A DNA stretch of 60,000 bases from Tubulanus polymorphus (taxonomy: Eukaryota; Nemertea; Palaeonemertea; Tubulaniformes; Tubulanidae), in assembly GCF_964204645.1 (NCBI RefSeq), contig NC_134031.1, positions 11,758,501 through 11,818,500 on the forward strand, in the 5' to 3' direction. Made by a program: the position numbers and the translations under genes. A model generated the notes under the pieces. It was given only the letters and a program-made list of their open reading frames with translations. It was not told where the DNA came from and did no database searches. Below, in pieces: positions 1 through 11,590 of this stretch (within the stretch, counting starts at the first letter, position 1; the number at the start of each line of letters is the position of its first letter).

Positions 1-171
1 GCCACATAGTCTCCTATACAAATGGCCTGAAAAACAACAAGTTTGCTTCTTTATGACAGTTTTGATTGGAAACATACTTCGTACATTGAATGCAATCATA
101 GGTTAGATTTGCATGCATAATGATGCCGGTATTCAAATGTCGGCATAATATGTCTCACAAACTCTTATGGA

Positions 172-3100
172 TTAGAAGTTTGAATCCCCTTTATTGCATG
201 ATATTATTACGACCATCAAAGATTCAAATTCATTATTGCCTACCCCTCTATCATTTTCAACGAATCGCTCTCTTTCAGGTAATGTGTTGGCATACAAACT
301 TCCATCCCTAAATATACTGGTATCTAAACAGATGTTCTCATTCCTGCAATAAAAATCGAGATTTAAATAAATGGAGTTGGCGTTGCACAGTTGAAACATA
401 CAATCATTTCATAAGAAAACTTAGCCACTATGCAATACTGGATGACAGTTCACTTACTTCTTGGATGTTGGTGATGATGTATTATCCAAGTTGATCTCAT
501 CTAGAGTGCTATCATTCTCCAGTGCCACTGTACTGTCAAGGAAGTTACCAAGTTCTTCAGTAGTATCTAAACTGCCACCTAGTTGCTGCGTGCTATCAAA
601 ACTCAGATTTTCACCGCTAGAAATAAAATGTTTTTAAGTCAAATACAAATAGATACCCGGGACCAAGTTCCACAGTTCTGAGTTGAATTTAGCTTAGGGA
701 CTTAAACATGGAAATGGGGTTGATTCTAACTCCAACTCACACCTGTGGAACTGGAATCTGGACTACACTTTTCAACTTACATTTCATCCAGGAACTCAAG
801 GCAGTCACTTGCCAACAGGTTACTGATATCACCACTTCCACTCATATCTATGACCTCGACTGTATCTTGCATTTTGTGAGTTTTAACCAAAACTGTGAAA
901 TGGTTTGGTTTCCAATTATTCGTAATCGCGCTTTTGCTGGTGTGTGTCCACATAATATACGCTGGTGGCTTATTTTCAGTGTCAGGTATCCTTGGGTATA
1001 TAATTTTGTGAAAGTCTTCACGCATGACCGAATCATCATATTTCACCTTCGGGTAAACTGAAACAACGGAACGTTTCAACACAGTTGCGAGCGCAGCCAA
1101 ATGCCAGAGACTGCACCAAGTACCAGGAGAAACTGTCTCAACACACTCTTCTTGCAACCATTTTTTTAGATCACTTCGCTTTAATTTCTTCATGGTTGTT
1201 TCACACTTATCTACATAGAAGTCAAGATTCAATACAAGCTCACGAATAATGTGTGATCGAATATCATCGTGGTAATCCTGATTTCCGTACAAAACTAACG
1301 ACCCACATCGTGGGAGACAGTTTCCATCCCCATAAATTCGTACCGGATAGAGTAATTGACCTTCTTCCCCTGGAATGTCATCCGGTTTCAGCTTTAAACT
1401 TATTTTGTCAACTTCCAGTTTATGAGTTGCAATGTATACAGGTGTAGTATAATCTGGTACTTCCTTGATGCGGATTTTTGTCATCTTGTTTTTCAGAGAG
1501 GAGAAGGGTTTACACTTCGTCACTTCTACGCCGGTTTCCTTGGATCTTTTCTTTGAATTAGTTCCAAATGATTTATATGTTTTGTGTTCCTTCCAACTTT
1601 CGTCAACATACTTGATGTTTTCACAGATCTTCTCTGCTCCAGAGGTACGGCAGTATGAGCAGGTCAAGTTTTTTGTTGCCACATTTCTACAACCTAATGA
1701 CCGAACTGCATGAAGTTTTCTAGTGCCCTTTACAGTTTGGGGGTCTTGCAATTTCTCTGGTCTTGGAATATTTTTCACATAGAAAAATACACGCTTGCGG
1801 TGTTCACAGTTTTTCGATACACCAGAGTCATTTGTCAAGTTTTCTTTACCAAATTTGTACAATCCTTCCGCATCGCGAATGATACCATTTCTACTTTTCA
1901 CAAAACGATCAACTGCATTTTTAATGACACCGCCTGCAGAGTCACAAAGACTTTTTCCGTGCCGTGAGCCAAAAAAGCATCTATCTAGTGTGTAATCTTT
2001 CACATCTGACATTAAGTAGAATAGGTTTTTCCCTTTATATTGATTCGCACATCCATCTGAAAAATGGACTTCGTGTTCTATTTTAACACCACGTGTTTTT
2101 AGATGATCATGTACCTTTCTTGTAAACCAATCAACGGCATATTCATCATGTTTCAAGTCATCTGATACAAAGAAAATATTTTCTTCTACAAAATCTTGGC
2201 AGTTTGGACACCTATAGACAGCAACAGTTGGATGCAGCGTTGCCTGTTTATATTGGTAATACACTGATTGTATTTCATCTTGGTATGTTGTCCTATAGTT
2301 TTGGCTGAAATCCTGCACAGTCAACACCCATCCTGGTGGTAGGTTTTCTTTCAACAATTTATACTGATCGTTTTGCCATCTGGCATTGAACAGATGTTCA
2401 GCGAATGGTACCAATTCCACCAACAATTCTTCAATGCACTCATTCAATGATCCATTTTTCTCCATCAAAACCTTCACCTTCTTATCTTTATCATCCTTGG
2501 TTTTTTCATTACCATCCACCCATTTTTTCCATTGAAGGGGCAGCTTTCCATCCAGTTTTCTTTCATTCAAGATACTTCTTGTAAGCTTAGGACCGCACTT
2601 GTTACAGGTCCGCTTAATGCATGCAGGTTCATGATATGCCGAGGTCCTTATTTTAGGACACATACTGGTATTGACCAATTGAAACTTGTTACCAACATCA
2701 GCTGTTTTTACTCCTTTTCTGTGAGCTAAATTATTGATGGCATCTAATTTGAACTCAATGTTGATGCAGTATTCACACAAACAGCGATTATATTTGTTCC
2801 TATCCATAGTCAGGCATTCTTTAGGACGAAGCTTCGCGAATGTTGACAATCCTACTTTAAAATCCCCGAATTCTGAATGGATCATCTTAATCGGGGCACT
2901 CAGAACACATTTCTGAATACCATTTCGGGAGACGGTTTTCTTAGTTGGCAAAATCGTCGATTTTTCTAAGTAGTACTTTCTGATCAAATTTCGTTTTTCT
3001 TCGGACAATTTGTCACATCGATAAGGTTTCTCTTCTAATAGTGAGGCATACTTCCAGTGCTGATATGATATGTCAAGTTTGGCTCTAGCTGCGCAACTGT

Positions 3101-3704
3101 TTTTATACTTTCCACACACAAGTGTTACTAATGTTCTGTATTTGCTGTACTTCTTTGATACCTTATGTGCTCTTAAATTTTTCTTGATATTATTGACAAT
3201 TTCTTTTTCAGTGTCAACTGTGGAACTTGATTCAGACTTAACAGGTTCTTTTTTCGATTCATTTTGTGTTTTCTTCAATTGGTTATTCATTCTTCTTTTT
3301 TCGAGTTCACGTCGTTTCGATTGTGGAGTTTGTTTCTCTCGAAGTCTTTTTTTGGACTCCCGCCAAGATTTTCTCAAATTCTCACGAGCCATTCTTGTTG
3401 TAACTGGCCGCCCATTATTTTCTTTCAATCTTTGCCGATAATCTTGCATTCTTAATTTGCTCTTTTCTGCGAGCTCTTTTTTTTTCTCACTGGAAATTTG
3501 TTGGCGGTAATGGCGTTTACGTTCGGCATCTTTTCGTAAAAATTCTTTATAAGCCTCCTTATCTTCTTTTCGTCTTTCTTTCTCTAAGAGGTAGTACATC
3601 TGTCTCTTCTCTTGACGGCTCTTCGGTCTTTCAGGGCTGAATTGACGAACTCTTAATTTATATCGTACGGATCTCTTATTTTCTCTGAAAAAGTTAAGAC
3701 ACAT
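172..3704 (-). CDS. OTU-domain protein with DDE/RNase H-like core, 3 exons
   Basis: Exons on the minus strand: 3704-781, 616-458 and 343-172. The long exon alone gives 975 codons; its apparent stop is a GTAAGT donor. A TTTCTAG acceptor before 616 and a TTGCAG acceptor before 343 join in phase and keep the frame open, giving about 1,084 aa with an acidic Asn/Asp-rich tail. Residues 1-170 are very basic and coiled. A Cys-rich part near residue 310 (CLCEYC) leads to a transposase-like core with VQDFSQNY (about 465), FSDGCANQYKG (about 550) and HGKSLCDSAGG (about 588). The OTU domain has GDGNC (Cys about 796) and NHF (His about 935), the usual Cys and His positions. A good acceptor ends at 3685, so the shown ATG may be intronic and an upstream exon may exist. 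Similar uncharacterised proteins are multicopy in marine invertebrates (from memory). It is either a domesticated transposase fusion or an active element's protein. Confidence 0.72.
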
Positions 3705-3747
3705 TGAGTCAATGAGATGAAAAGAGATATGGTTCCATTGCAGCGGA

Positions 3748-4399
3748 TATTATATCCTAGTTGTCTACCAAGTTTGGAAAAAATCGGCCATCAATTGCGG
3801 CCTCTAGGCCGTTAATGTCCATTTTCATATCGGCCCCCGTGGTGGCCATAATTTGAATCGAAGCAACCCAATTTTAAATAGGGTTCTGCCCCATGTGATA
3901 CCCTAGTTGTCTACCAAGTTTGAAAAAAATCGGCCATGAATTGCGGCCTCTAGGCCGTTAACGTCCATTTTCATATCGGCCCCCTGGTGGCCATAATTTG
4001 AATCGAATCGACCCAATTTTAAATAGGGTTCTGCCCCATGTGATACCCTAGTTGTCTACCAAGTTTGAAAAAAATGGTCAACAATTGCGGCCTCTAGGCC
4101 GTTAACGTCCATTTTCATATCGGCCCCAATGGTGGCCATAATTTGAATCGAAGCGACCCAATTTTAAATAGGGTTCTGCCCCATGTGATACCCTAGTTGT
4201 CTACCAAGTTTGAAAAAAACTGGCCATCAATTGCGGCCTCTAGGCCGTTAACGTCCATTTTCATGTCGGCCCCCCTGGTGGCCATAATTTGAATCGAATC
4301 GACCCAATTTTAAATAGGGTTCTGCCCCAGGTGATACCCTAGTTGTCTACCAAGTTTGAAAAAAATCGGCCATCAATTGCGGCCTCTAGGCCGTTAACA
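3748..4399. repeat. Tandem repeat, about 145-bp unit, about 4.5 copies
   Basis: The phrase CCTAGTTGTCTACCAAGTTT recurs at spacings of 145, 145 and 146 bp. Units differ by a few substitutions and one-base indels. Each unit carries the near-palindrome GGCCTCTAGGCC and ends in TTTTAAATAGGGTTCTGCCCC. The array starts about 45 bp upstream of the first ATG of the OTU-domain gene, so it occupies its 5' flank or first intron. No open frame crosses it. Confidence 0.9.
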
Positions 4400-5857
4400 T
4401 CACTTGCTTCTATACCGCAAATCAGTAAACATTTGGTTCGTTACAGATTATTCTTTATAAGTTCAGGATGCACGAAGACACAAAAATTTAGCGTCTTTGT
4501 TACATCCTTGCTATTGTTGCCATAAAATCACCCAAAAAAATATCTAGGTCTGTTGTGACGAGTATAATGCCATGCAGATTCTCATTTATGGTCTAAATCA
4601 AAGGTCTAAATAGCATTCTCTGGGCGAATCTTATAGTTTCCAACAAGGACGTAACAGTGACTCTAAATTTTGAAAAGGAATTTCTTCATTATTAGTGTCT
4701 TTGTTACATCCAATGCATTGAGAATTAGGCCTAGGCAATGCAAATATGGAAATATGTTCCAAATTGAAATTGAGCAACTCATTAGTGATTTTCTTCAAAT
4801 CAAAGGCAGTAACCTGTAAAAATACCTTCCAGTTGTTAGCAGAAGTTATTTTTACAACTGGACGTAAATAGGACACGACCCGAAATAACAGTAAAAGCAG
4901 CGCCGTCTCATTTCAAGCGCTTGTTGCTGACGCTAGTTGACGTGAAATAACTCAATTTATTTGCCCCCTGCTACTTTATGAGAGAAAGTTTCATGGTACG
5001 AGTCATTTCTAGGTATGCAGGCAATAATAAATACTCATTTCAATACTAAACGAACCATACATACAATTTGTCAAGGACGTAACTAAAGTTTTTTTTATAC
5101 GTACTTTCCATCGACCGCGACATCGTCTGCCATCTTGAAACAAACTCAGTTTGGGGTGGCGCTACTGTACGGATACATTGTAGAGGCTAATCTTGCGCGG
5201 TGTAAGGTATCGTCTGCCGGCTTATAGCTCCATACGTAAACAACTTTTTTATTTCGGAACGCACGTTTTTTGACACCAAAATAATTCTTCAACGATTTAT
5301 ATGCAGAATAAAGAAAGATCCTCTGAACAATGCAAATATTATCTACGATTGATGATTCTGGAAGGTCAAGCTTATTTTAGCGGCAAAATTTTAAGTACTA
5401 TCCGGAATCGTTCTTATTTATAGGAATTTTCCTGGACGTAACAAATAGGACTCCATATGTTACGTCCGGATCAAATTTGTTTCGCCATCAATTCCACATT
5501 TTATTATTTTAACAATTGTACTACATACGTCTTAATAAAAAGCAAAAGTTATAGCAATTTTCAATGGAGTAAAGATATCAGTCTTGTGTGCAACCCAAAG
5601 TATGAAAAAATATCGATGATTTTATCTGCTAAAAAAAGACACCAAAAATTTTTGAAATGAAATTAGGACAAACTACTTTTAAAAAGTGTTCATTTAATTG
5701 TATTCAGTAGTCATCACTTCAAATTCTTGCTGTTGTATGGCCATTCCTCGCACCTTCTCTTGAGATATTTTACAAGAGTGATCCTACAATATAAATGGGT
5801 TGAATTTAGAATTGTTCAGGACGTAATGAAATTTTAGGACATCATATTTTGACTCAT
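4400..5857. other. No clear gene; recurrent GGACGTAAC word
   Basis: I see no convincing gene. A minus-strand frame at about 4836-4631 follows an acceptor (TTTTTACAG) and encodes about 65 aa ending CWKL; it could be a lost exon but resembles nothing I know. The word GGACGTAAC or its complement occurs near 4647, 5075, 5434 and 5459, with one-base variants near 4499, 4702 and 5819. Confidence 0.4.
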
Positions 5858-6647
5858 ATCCTTAAAAAACAAATTATGCCTAAAAGACAAATTTATTTTT
5901 TGTCTTTCTTTTCTATAAAATCAAAGAGTTACGAATGCACCAGAATGTTTTATAATTGCAAATGGTAAAAAAACCTTAAAATTCTATATTAGGACTGGCA
6001 GTATATTAGTATTAATGGATTTAATCTATGATGATGTTATATAAATCAATAGTTTTCCGATTGGATATTGATATTTTGTTAAGCGTAATATAATTAAGGG
6101 GATTCTTAGCAACTCAAAAATTTTGATTTTGTATTCACAGAACTGTATTCAAAGCATAGAGAGTTCTGTATACAAAGCATATAGGCCTAGGGTTTAACAG
6201 TTATTTTAAACCTGTCACGTATCACTGCAAATCTTTAACAGATGCTGCTATTTTGAACAGAAAATTACCATGCCATCTCAAAATGGTCACTTTTCAATTG
6301 TTGACTTTTAGAAACGATGTGTTTTGAGAGTAGCTGTTATAGGAGGAGTTACTATCACAAAGTCACTGTTTACAGGCGGGTGGTTTTACAGTCACCTCTA
6401 CTGCTAGTGTGCACTATCGAAACCAGATGTTTTATAATGGTCACTTTTCAATAGTAGACTCTTCGAAACAGCCACTATAGAAAACCAACCGAATTGAAAG
6501 GAATACAATTTCAGAGTGACTGTTTGGAAATGTACACTACTGGAAAAGTAGCTGATATCGTTAATTGCTTATTGTTCTCAAGTGGCTAAGTAAAAGTAGA
6601 CATATGGGCTCAAAAGTGCGATAGATATGTTCTTGGATTCAGCCTTT
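5858..6647 (+). mobile_element. Partial copy of the long-TIR element (right part)
   Basis: From about 5858 this matches 31730-33225, including the internal segment and the right terminal repeat ending GATTCAGCCTTT. The left half of the element is absent. It keeps an uninterrupted TTAA at 6012-6015 where the 31858-32657 insertion sits in the other copy, so it serves as the empty-site reference. A second copy lies 1,021 bp downstream through tandem duplication. Confidence 0.8.
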
Positions 6648-7988
6648 CATCTATGCTTTATTGAATGATATTAACTTTCACCCAGGGGATGACTCAATTC
6701 ATTTAAATCAATTTTCAACTGAGTTGCAGGGTTATAGTTAATACCAGTCTATAAATCCCCACTAATAAGAGGTTTTTAATATTCCAAAAAAGTGGCAGAT
6801 ATTCTGTCTTAAACCTCAGCTCCAAAATATTTTTAGGCCAGCCGTAGGCTGAGCCTATTACTATACAAATGGAGCGAATTTAAATGACATGGTTCCCAGA
6901 GTAAAGGCTCTTTGACCGTGCAACTGAGCAACTTTTCATGCAAATCATTCACTAGTGCATTATCCATGTTTTATAATTGCAAATGGTAAAAAAACCTTAA
7001 AATTCTATATTAGGACTGGCAGTATATTAGTATTAATGGATTTAATCTATGATGATGTTATATAAATCAATAGTTTTCCGATTGGATATTGATATTTTGT
7101 TAAGCGTAATATAATTAAGGGGATTCTTAGCAACTCAAAAATTTTGATTTTGTATTCACAGAACTGTATTCAAAGCATAGAGAGTTCTGTATACAAAGCA
7201 TATAGGCCTAGGGTTTAACAGTTATTTTAAACCTGTCACGTATCACTGCAAATCTTTAACAGATGCTGCTATTTTGAACAGAAAATTACCATGCCATCTC
7301 AAAATGGTCACTTTTCAATTGTTGACTTTTAGAAACGATGTGTTTTGAGAGTAGCTGTTATAGGAGGAGTTACTATCACAAAGTCACTGTTTACAGGCGG
7401 GTGGTTTTACAGTCACCTCTACTGCTAGTGTGCACTATCGAAACCAGATGTTTTATAATGGTCACTTTTCAATAGTAGACTCTTCGAAACAGCCACTATA
7501 GAAAACCAACCGAATTGAAAGGAATACAATTTCAGAGTGACTGTTTGGAAATGTACACTACTGGAAAAGTAGCTGATATCGTTAATTGCTTATTGTTCTC
7601 AAGTGGCTAAGTAAAAGTAGACATATGGGCTCAAAAGTGCGATAGATATGTTCTTGGATTCAGCCTTTCATCTATGCTTTATTGAATGATATTAACTTTC
7701 ACCCAGGGGATGACTCAATTCATTTAAATCAATTTTCAACTGAGTTGCAGGGTTATAGTTAATACCAGTCTATAAATCCCCACTAATAAGAGGTTTTTAA
7801 TATTCCAAAAAAGTGGCAGATATTCTGTCTTAAACCTCAGCTCCAAAATATTTTTAGGCCAGCCGTAGGCTGAGCCTATTACTATACAAATGGAGCGAAT
7901 TTAAATGACATGGTTCCCAGAGTAAAGGCTCTTTGACCGTGCAACTGAGCAACTTTTCATGCAAATCATTCACTAGTGCATTATCCAT
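5945..7988. repeat. Perfect-looking tandem duplication, 1,021-bp unit
   Basis: The sequence from 5945 recurs 1,021 bp later at 6966 and stays identical, as far as I could compare line by line, to 6967/7988. The junctions share only a 2-base AT. Each copy holds the right-hand part of the long-TIR element that is complete at 29547-33225; its terminus ...CAGCCTTT is at 6647 and 7668. Each also holds the start of the hairpin-ended interspersed repeat. Absence of divergence means a very recent duplication or an assembly artefact. Confidence 0.93.
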
Positions 7989-8336
7989 TCTCAAGCACCT
8001 ATGAAGCTGAATTTTGAAAGAGGGCCTCCAAAAAATCCAATTCAATTTTTTTTTATTGGGCAAATTTCAGAAAATTCTATTCTATTCCGCATTCAAATCA
8101 ATAAGACGAAGGGAAAAGATTTATCTGTGGTATTTGTTCCTGCCAGCTCGAGTCGCTGTCCATGACTGTGCTACTTATGAAAACACGATTGAATTGTGTA
8201 AATTATTAGCCTGGGATTGACTAGTCTATGAGCTGGGAGTGTAGGGCAATTTTAACCCACAGAATGCATAATTTGCCATTTTATGCAAAGCTGACAGGCT
8301 GGCCATAGTGTCCCTTGGGGCTCTTGTTAGTAGTAA
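7857..8336 (+). repeat. Interspersed repeat ending in GGGG hairpin (copy 1)
   Basis: It starts near GGCCAGCCGTAGGCTGAGCC and ends GTGTCCCTTGGGGCTCTTGTT. Related copies are at 35200-36292, 40100-41283 and 47555-48238, and the first 130 bp also occur at 6836-6967. No open frame. The 3' end forms a short GC hairpin followed by CTCT(A/T/C)GT, which recalls Helitron-type ends. I infer a non-autonomous element. Confidence 0.7.
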
Positions 8337-8717
8337 CCATAACTGACCATGTTTGCTACTGTTTCTTCCCAGTCACTACTATGAGTCACTACTATCTCAT
8401 TGGCAATAGAGCTGTCACATAGATATTGTTCACAATTCAGCAATGAGCATAGAGAATGAATTTTGAATGAGTTGGAATGGCTATAATGGATCAGCAGAAA
8501 CTATAACATATTTTCTAGTCAGCAGTGAATGTGTTAACACATGTTTTTGGGTTTAGATACTGGGTCAGTGCTTTCGTTTTGGATTCTTAGCTTTTTAGCC
8601 TGTTTAATTAATGAGCCCTTTAATCTCATTTTAGGTAACCAGTTTGATCGTGTTGTTCTAGTAATTAGACTATCCTTATAACGTGGATAATTTTGCTGCT
8701 TAAGGCTGAGGACGGGT
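8337..8717. other. 5' flank of PTGES2, nothing specific recognised
   Basis: This stretch separates the interspersed repeat from the first PTGES2 codon. I see no TATA box at a sensible distance and no clear promoter element; a 5' UTR must lie in the last part of it. Confidence 0.4.
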
Positions 8718-8993
8718 ATGATATCTAAAAGGATTTTTGCTTCATTGCCATTTTTAAGAAATCCTTCAAATTGGAAGGTATTTGGTTTGAATTCACAAAT
8801 CAAAAGGAATGTATCGCAATCTAAAATTCCGAAAATATCCATAAATTCAAAAGTATCCAGAATTTGCGCAATGATGGGTGGAGGGCTTGCCCTCGGTTAT
8901 GGAGTTGTCTACTGTTCTAAGAAAGTAATTCAGAGCAAATCAACATTGTTAGCAGATTCAATTGAGAGACCAAAATTCAAGATTTCACGTGAG
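8718..8993 (+). CDS. PTGES2: Prostaglandin E synthase 2, exon 1
   Basis: PTGES2 is a membrane-anchored glutaredoxin/GST-fold protein of Golgi and mitochondria that can isomerise PGH2 to PGE2 and binds heme and glutathione. The gene here joins 8718-8993, 41345-41560 and 48785-48984; later exons are off the window. Exon 1 has 92 codons from an ATG: a basic, hydroxyl-rich start (about 1-35) that fits a targeting sequence, then one hydrophobic segment at about 49-66 (ICAMMGGGLALGYGVVY). It ends with a GAG/GTAAAT donor in phase 0. Exon 2 starts in phase 0, so the frame is continuous. The N-terminus is the least conserved part of the family; the identity rests mainly on exons 2 and 3. Confidence 0.82.
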
Positions 8994-9147
8994 GTAAATT
9001 CATACTTTTAATAACTGTCTTAACCTGGGATCGCAATTGACTTTGTTTGCCTATTTTTAGCCTACAGCAGGCTATTGCGTTCATTTCCCTTGGTCCGTCC
9101 TTTTGTCTGTAGACGGAATCCAGTTATTTTGGTAAGTTTTGAAGACG

Positions 9148-9650
9148 CTAACCAATACATATTTTGTTACCACAATCAATTGCAAAGTTGTAGCTCATGA
9201 CATTGTCTATGATTCTGGTTAGTTTTAAGGAAATATGTTATTCTATATGGTCACCAGGGGGGGTTGAATAGTAGAATAACCTAGTATTTCCTTATTATAT
9301 TGGTACCTAGGCATATATTGTTACCATGATTGCAATGTTGTAGTTCATGACATGTTCTATGATTGTGGGGAGTTTCAAGGATATTGGGTTTTGAATATGG
9401 TCACCAGGGGGCGGTGAATAGTAGAATAACTTAGTATTTCCATATTTAATTCGTAACAAGGCATATTTTGTTATCATCATCAATTACAAAATCGTAGCTG
9501 CTGACATGTACTTTGATTGTGGTGAGTTTCAAGGTCATTGGTATTTGTATATGGTCACCGGGGGGCGTTGAATATTTAAATCTTTAGATTGTTGAGCATT
9601 TGAAACCACTTCCCAAGTGGGCATAGTGTCCCTGGACCCCTAGTTACACA
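9148..9650 (+). repeat. About 150-bp tandem repeat, 3 units, with CTCF-like motif
   Basis: Each unit reads roughly: GTTACCACAATCAATTGC, AAGTTGTAGCTCATGACAT, TATGGTCACCAGGGGGCG, then TTGAATAGTAGAATAACTTAG. Motif copies are at 9248, 9398 and 9552. The block ends in GTGTCCCTGGACCCCTAGTT, a second short hairpin end. The same units recur at 36000-36160, 39714-40000 and 46330-47440. Confidence 0.85.
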
Positions 9651-11586
9651 TATTTCAAGTTTTCGAGGGAAATTTTGAAGACTCTTTGATCTTTCATATG
9701 TATTTTTGTTCCCATGGGCCCATCAGCGTAAGGAAAATCGGGTCGATCAGACACAAGCTGGCCATCCTGTGACCTTTTCAGGGGAGGCTCTAGGGGGTGA
9801 ATGGTGGCTAGCCACCCCCTCAAATGCCTTTGACATTGGCACTCTAGGTCATGCTTGACTTGGATGATCAGGTATCAAATTCCCCCTCGTAAAAGCACGC
9901 CAGTTTTTCATGATAAAGCATGTTAAAGCGGGGGTTTAGAAATCTTTTCACATCGACTTATGTAGCGTTTCTTGTAACTCCCACCATTTTGTTGAATTAG
10001 AAGATGAAATATGAATGTTACCCAGCCATTCCACTAGGCCGTGTATCCGGTAAACGGTCATTTTCCTGATCAAAATTATCTGACTTTTTTCCCAATGTGT
10101 CAAAAAATTCCCAAAACCAGTACCACGACAAATTGTAAAATATGATGACATATGTTTGAGAAATGACCAGCTAAGCTTCCCCAAATTATCTCATTAAAAT
10201 TATCAACACCTTATCCTGGCCACGGCTCAGCAGGTTGTCATAATTTTCACTGAAACCATCGCTCAAATGCTGTAAAATTCTACCATTTTTGTGGTCGGGT
10301 TGTGAAGCAACGCCAAGATAGCCTTGTAACTTGCTCAGTCAGTCTGAAATTTGTTGCGCTTTCCTGAGTTTGTTAAAAGAAAGAATGAATTTATTTCTGA
10401 AAAAAGAAATTGAAGGAATTCTGTAAAAAAAATTATAATGTTCCCACCTGATGTCATATCGGGATATCTCTTGACTTTTGCACACCGATATGGCTGTGGT
10501 GACTGGCCTTTCTAAAAAAAGAATTCTTACTATTTGTGATATTCCGCTACTTGTTAAATTGTATATCGTAGGCCTTAAAAAGATTTTGTTGAAATTTAAA
10601 TTAACAATGTATATTTGGTTATAATATGAGGCCTGCGCGGCAAGGACAAAAAATCAGCACTTCTCATGCGCGTAAGCAGCTAAGATTTGTGTGTTCCGAA
10701 AACCGGTTCATCATGTTTCACGTGACTAATACAGTTTCCGATCCTCACTTCAAAAGTTAAGAACTAAATGAAATTGATTGTTATCATCCGATTTACTCTA
10801 ATTAAGATTCAGAGAAAGATGAGACAAATTAATAAGCATCTTGTACTGTGCAGAAAATTCCATGTTAATGCGCAGCGTAGTTTGCAATATTTACTGCGGA
10901 GCTGTGATGATAGCGCCATCGTTTTAGTAACACGTTAAGCTCCCCAAAATCAATGAAGCAGTTGGGCAATTCCAGATGAGAAACTCAATTTCAGTAAATC
11001 ATTAAATTTCACGAAATGCTTCTGAATTGTGATTTTCAAGCAGAAAACATCATAGGCTTTCAGAATTTTAGCACATTAAAGCAGATTATAAGGCATTTCA
11101 TTATTTGTTTCAACATGGCAAGATGGGGTATTTCATGGGAAATTTCATACGACTAATAGCTGACTAATTTGAGCTTGGTTTACTTGTCAAAACAATCACT
11201 CTATATAGAGTTTTCCAAATAATAATTTCTGTAATATAATCACTGGATGTATTTATTTCAATATTCCATTCTCACAAATTAAGTCACCGTTAATGGAGAA
11301 TAAAAAATCCCTATGCCACAATACTGAGTTCTCCCGAAATTCCGTTAACATAAAAACATGGTTTTCTTTCACTGCGAGGCAAGTAATCACCAGATTTTTA
11401 GGAAAACTAGATTTTTCTTTATTCATACTTATAGGCTACTAAGAACAATGTGTACTTTTAAAGAAAATGCTCTAGTTAGCTTCAGTTTTTCAATAAGATG
11501 GTAACGGAATTATGAAAGTAGTCTGGTAACGGAATTACAAATATACATTCTTTTCAGAAATATGAATTTCTTTGCAAATTATTAAA
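9651..11586. other. PTGES2 intron 1, no gene recognised
   Basis: 9651-9800 is a diverged tail of the interspersed repeat family (compare 35620-35780 and 47440-47560). From 9800 to 11586 I see only unique AT-rich sequence with short chance frames and no known repeat boundary. Confidence 0.5.
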
Positions 11587-11590
11587 TCTA

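Noticed and set aside
708-3455. Several plus-strand frames opposite the OTU gene
   Set aside because: They are shadows of the conserved minus-strand gene and show no domain.
3748-4399. CRISPR-like array
   Set aside because: Whole 145-bp units are conserved with no variable spacers, and the DNA is eukaryotic.
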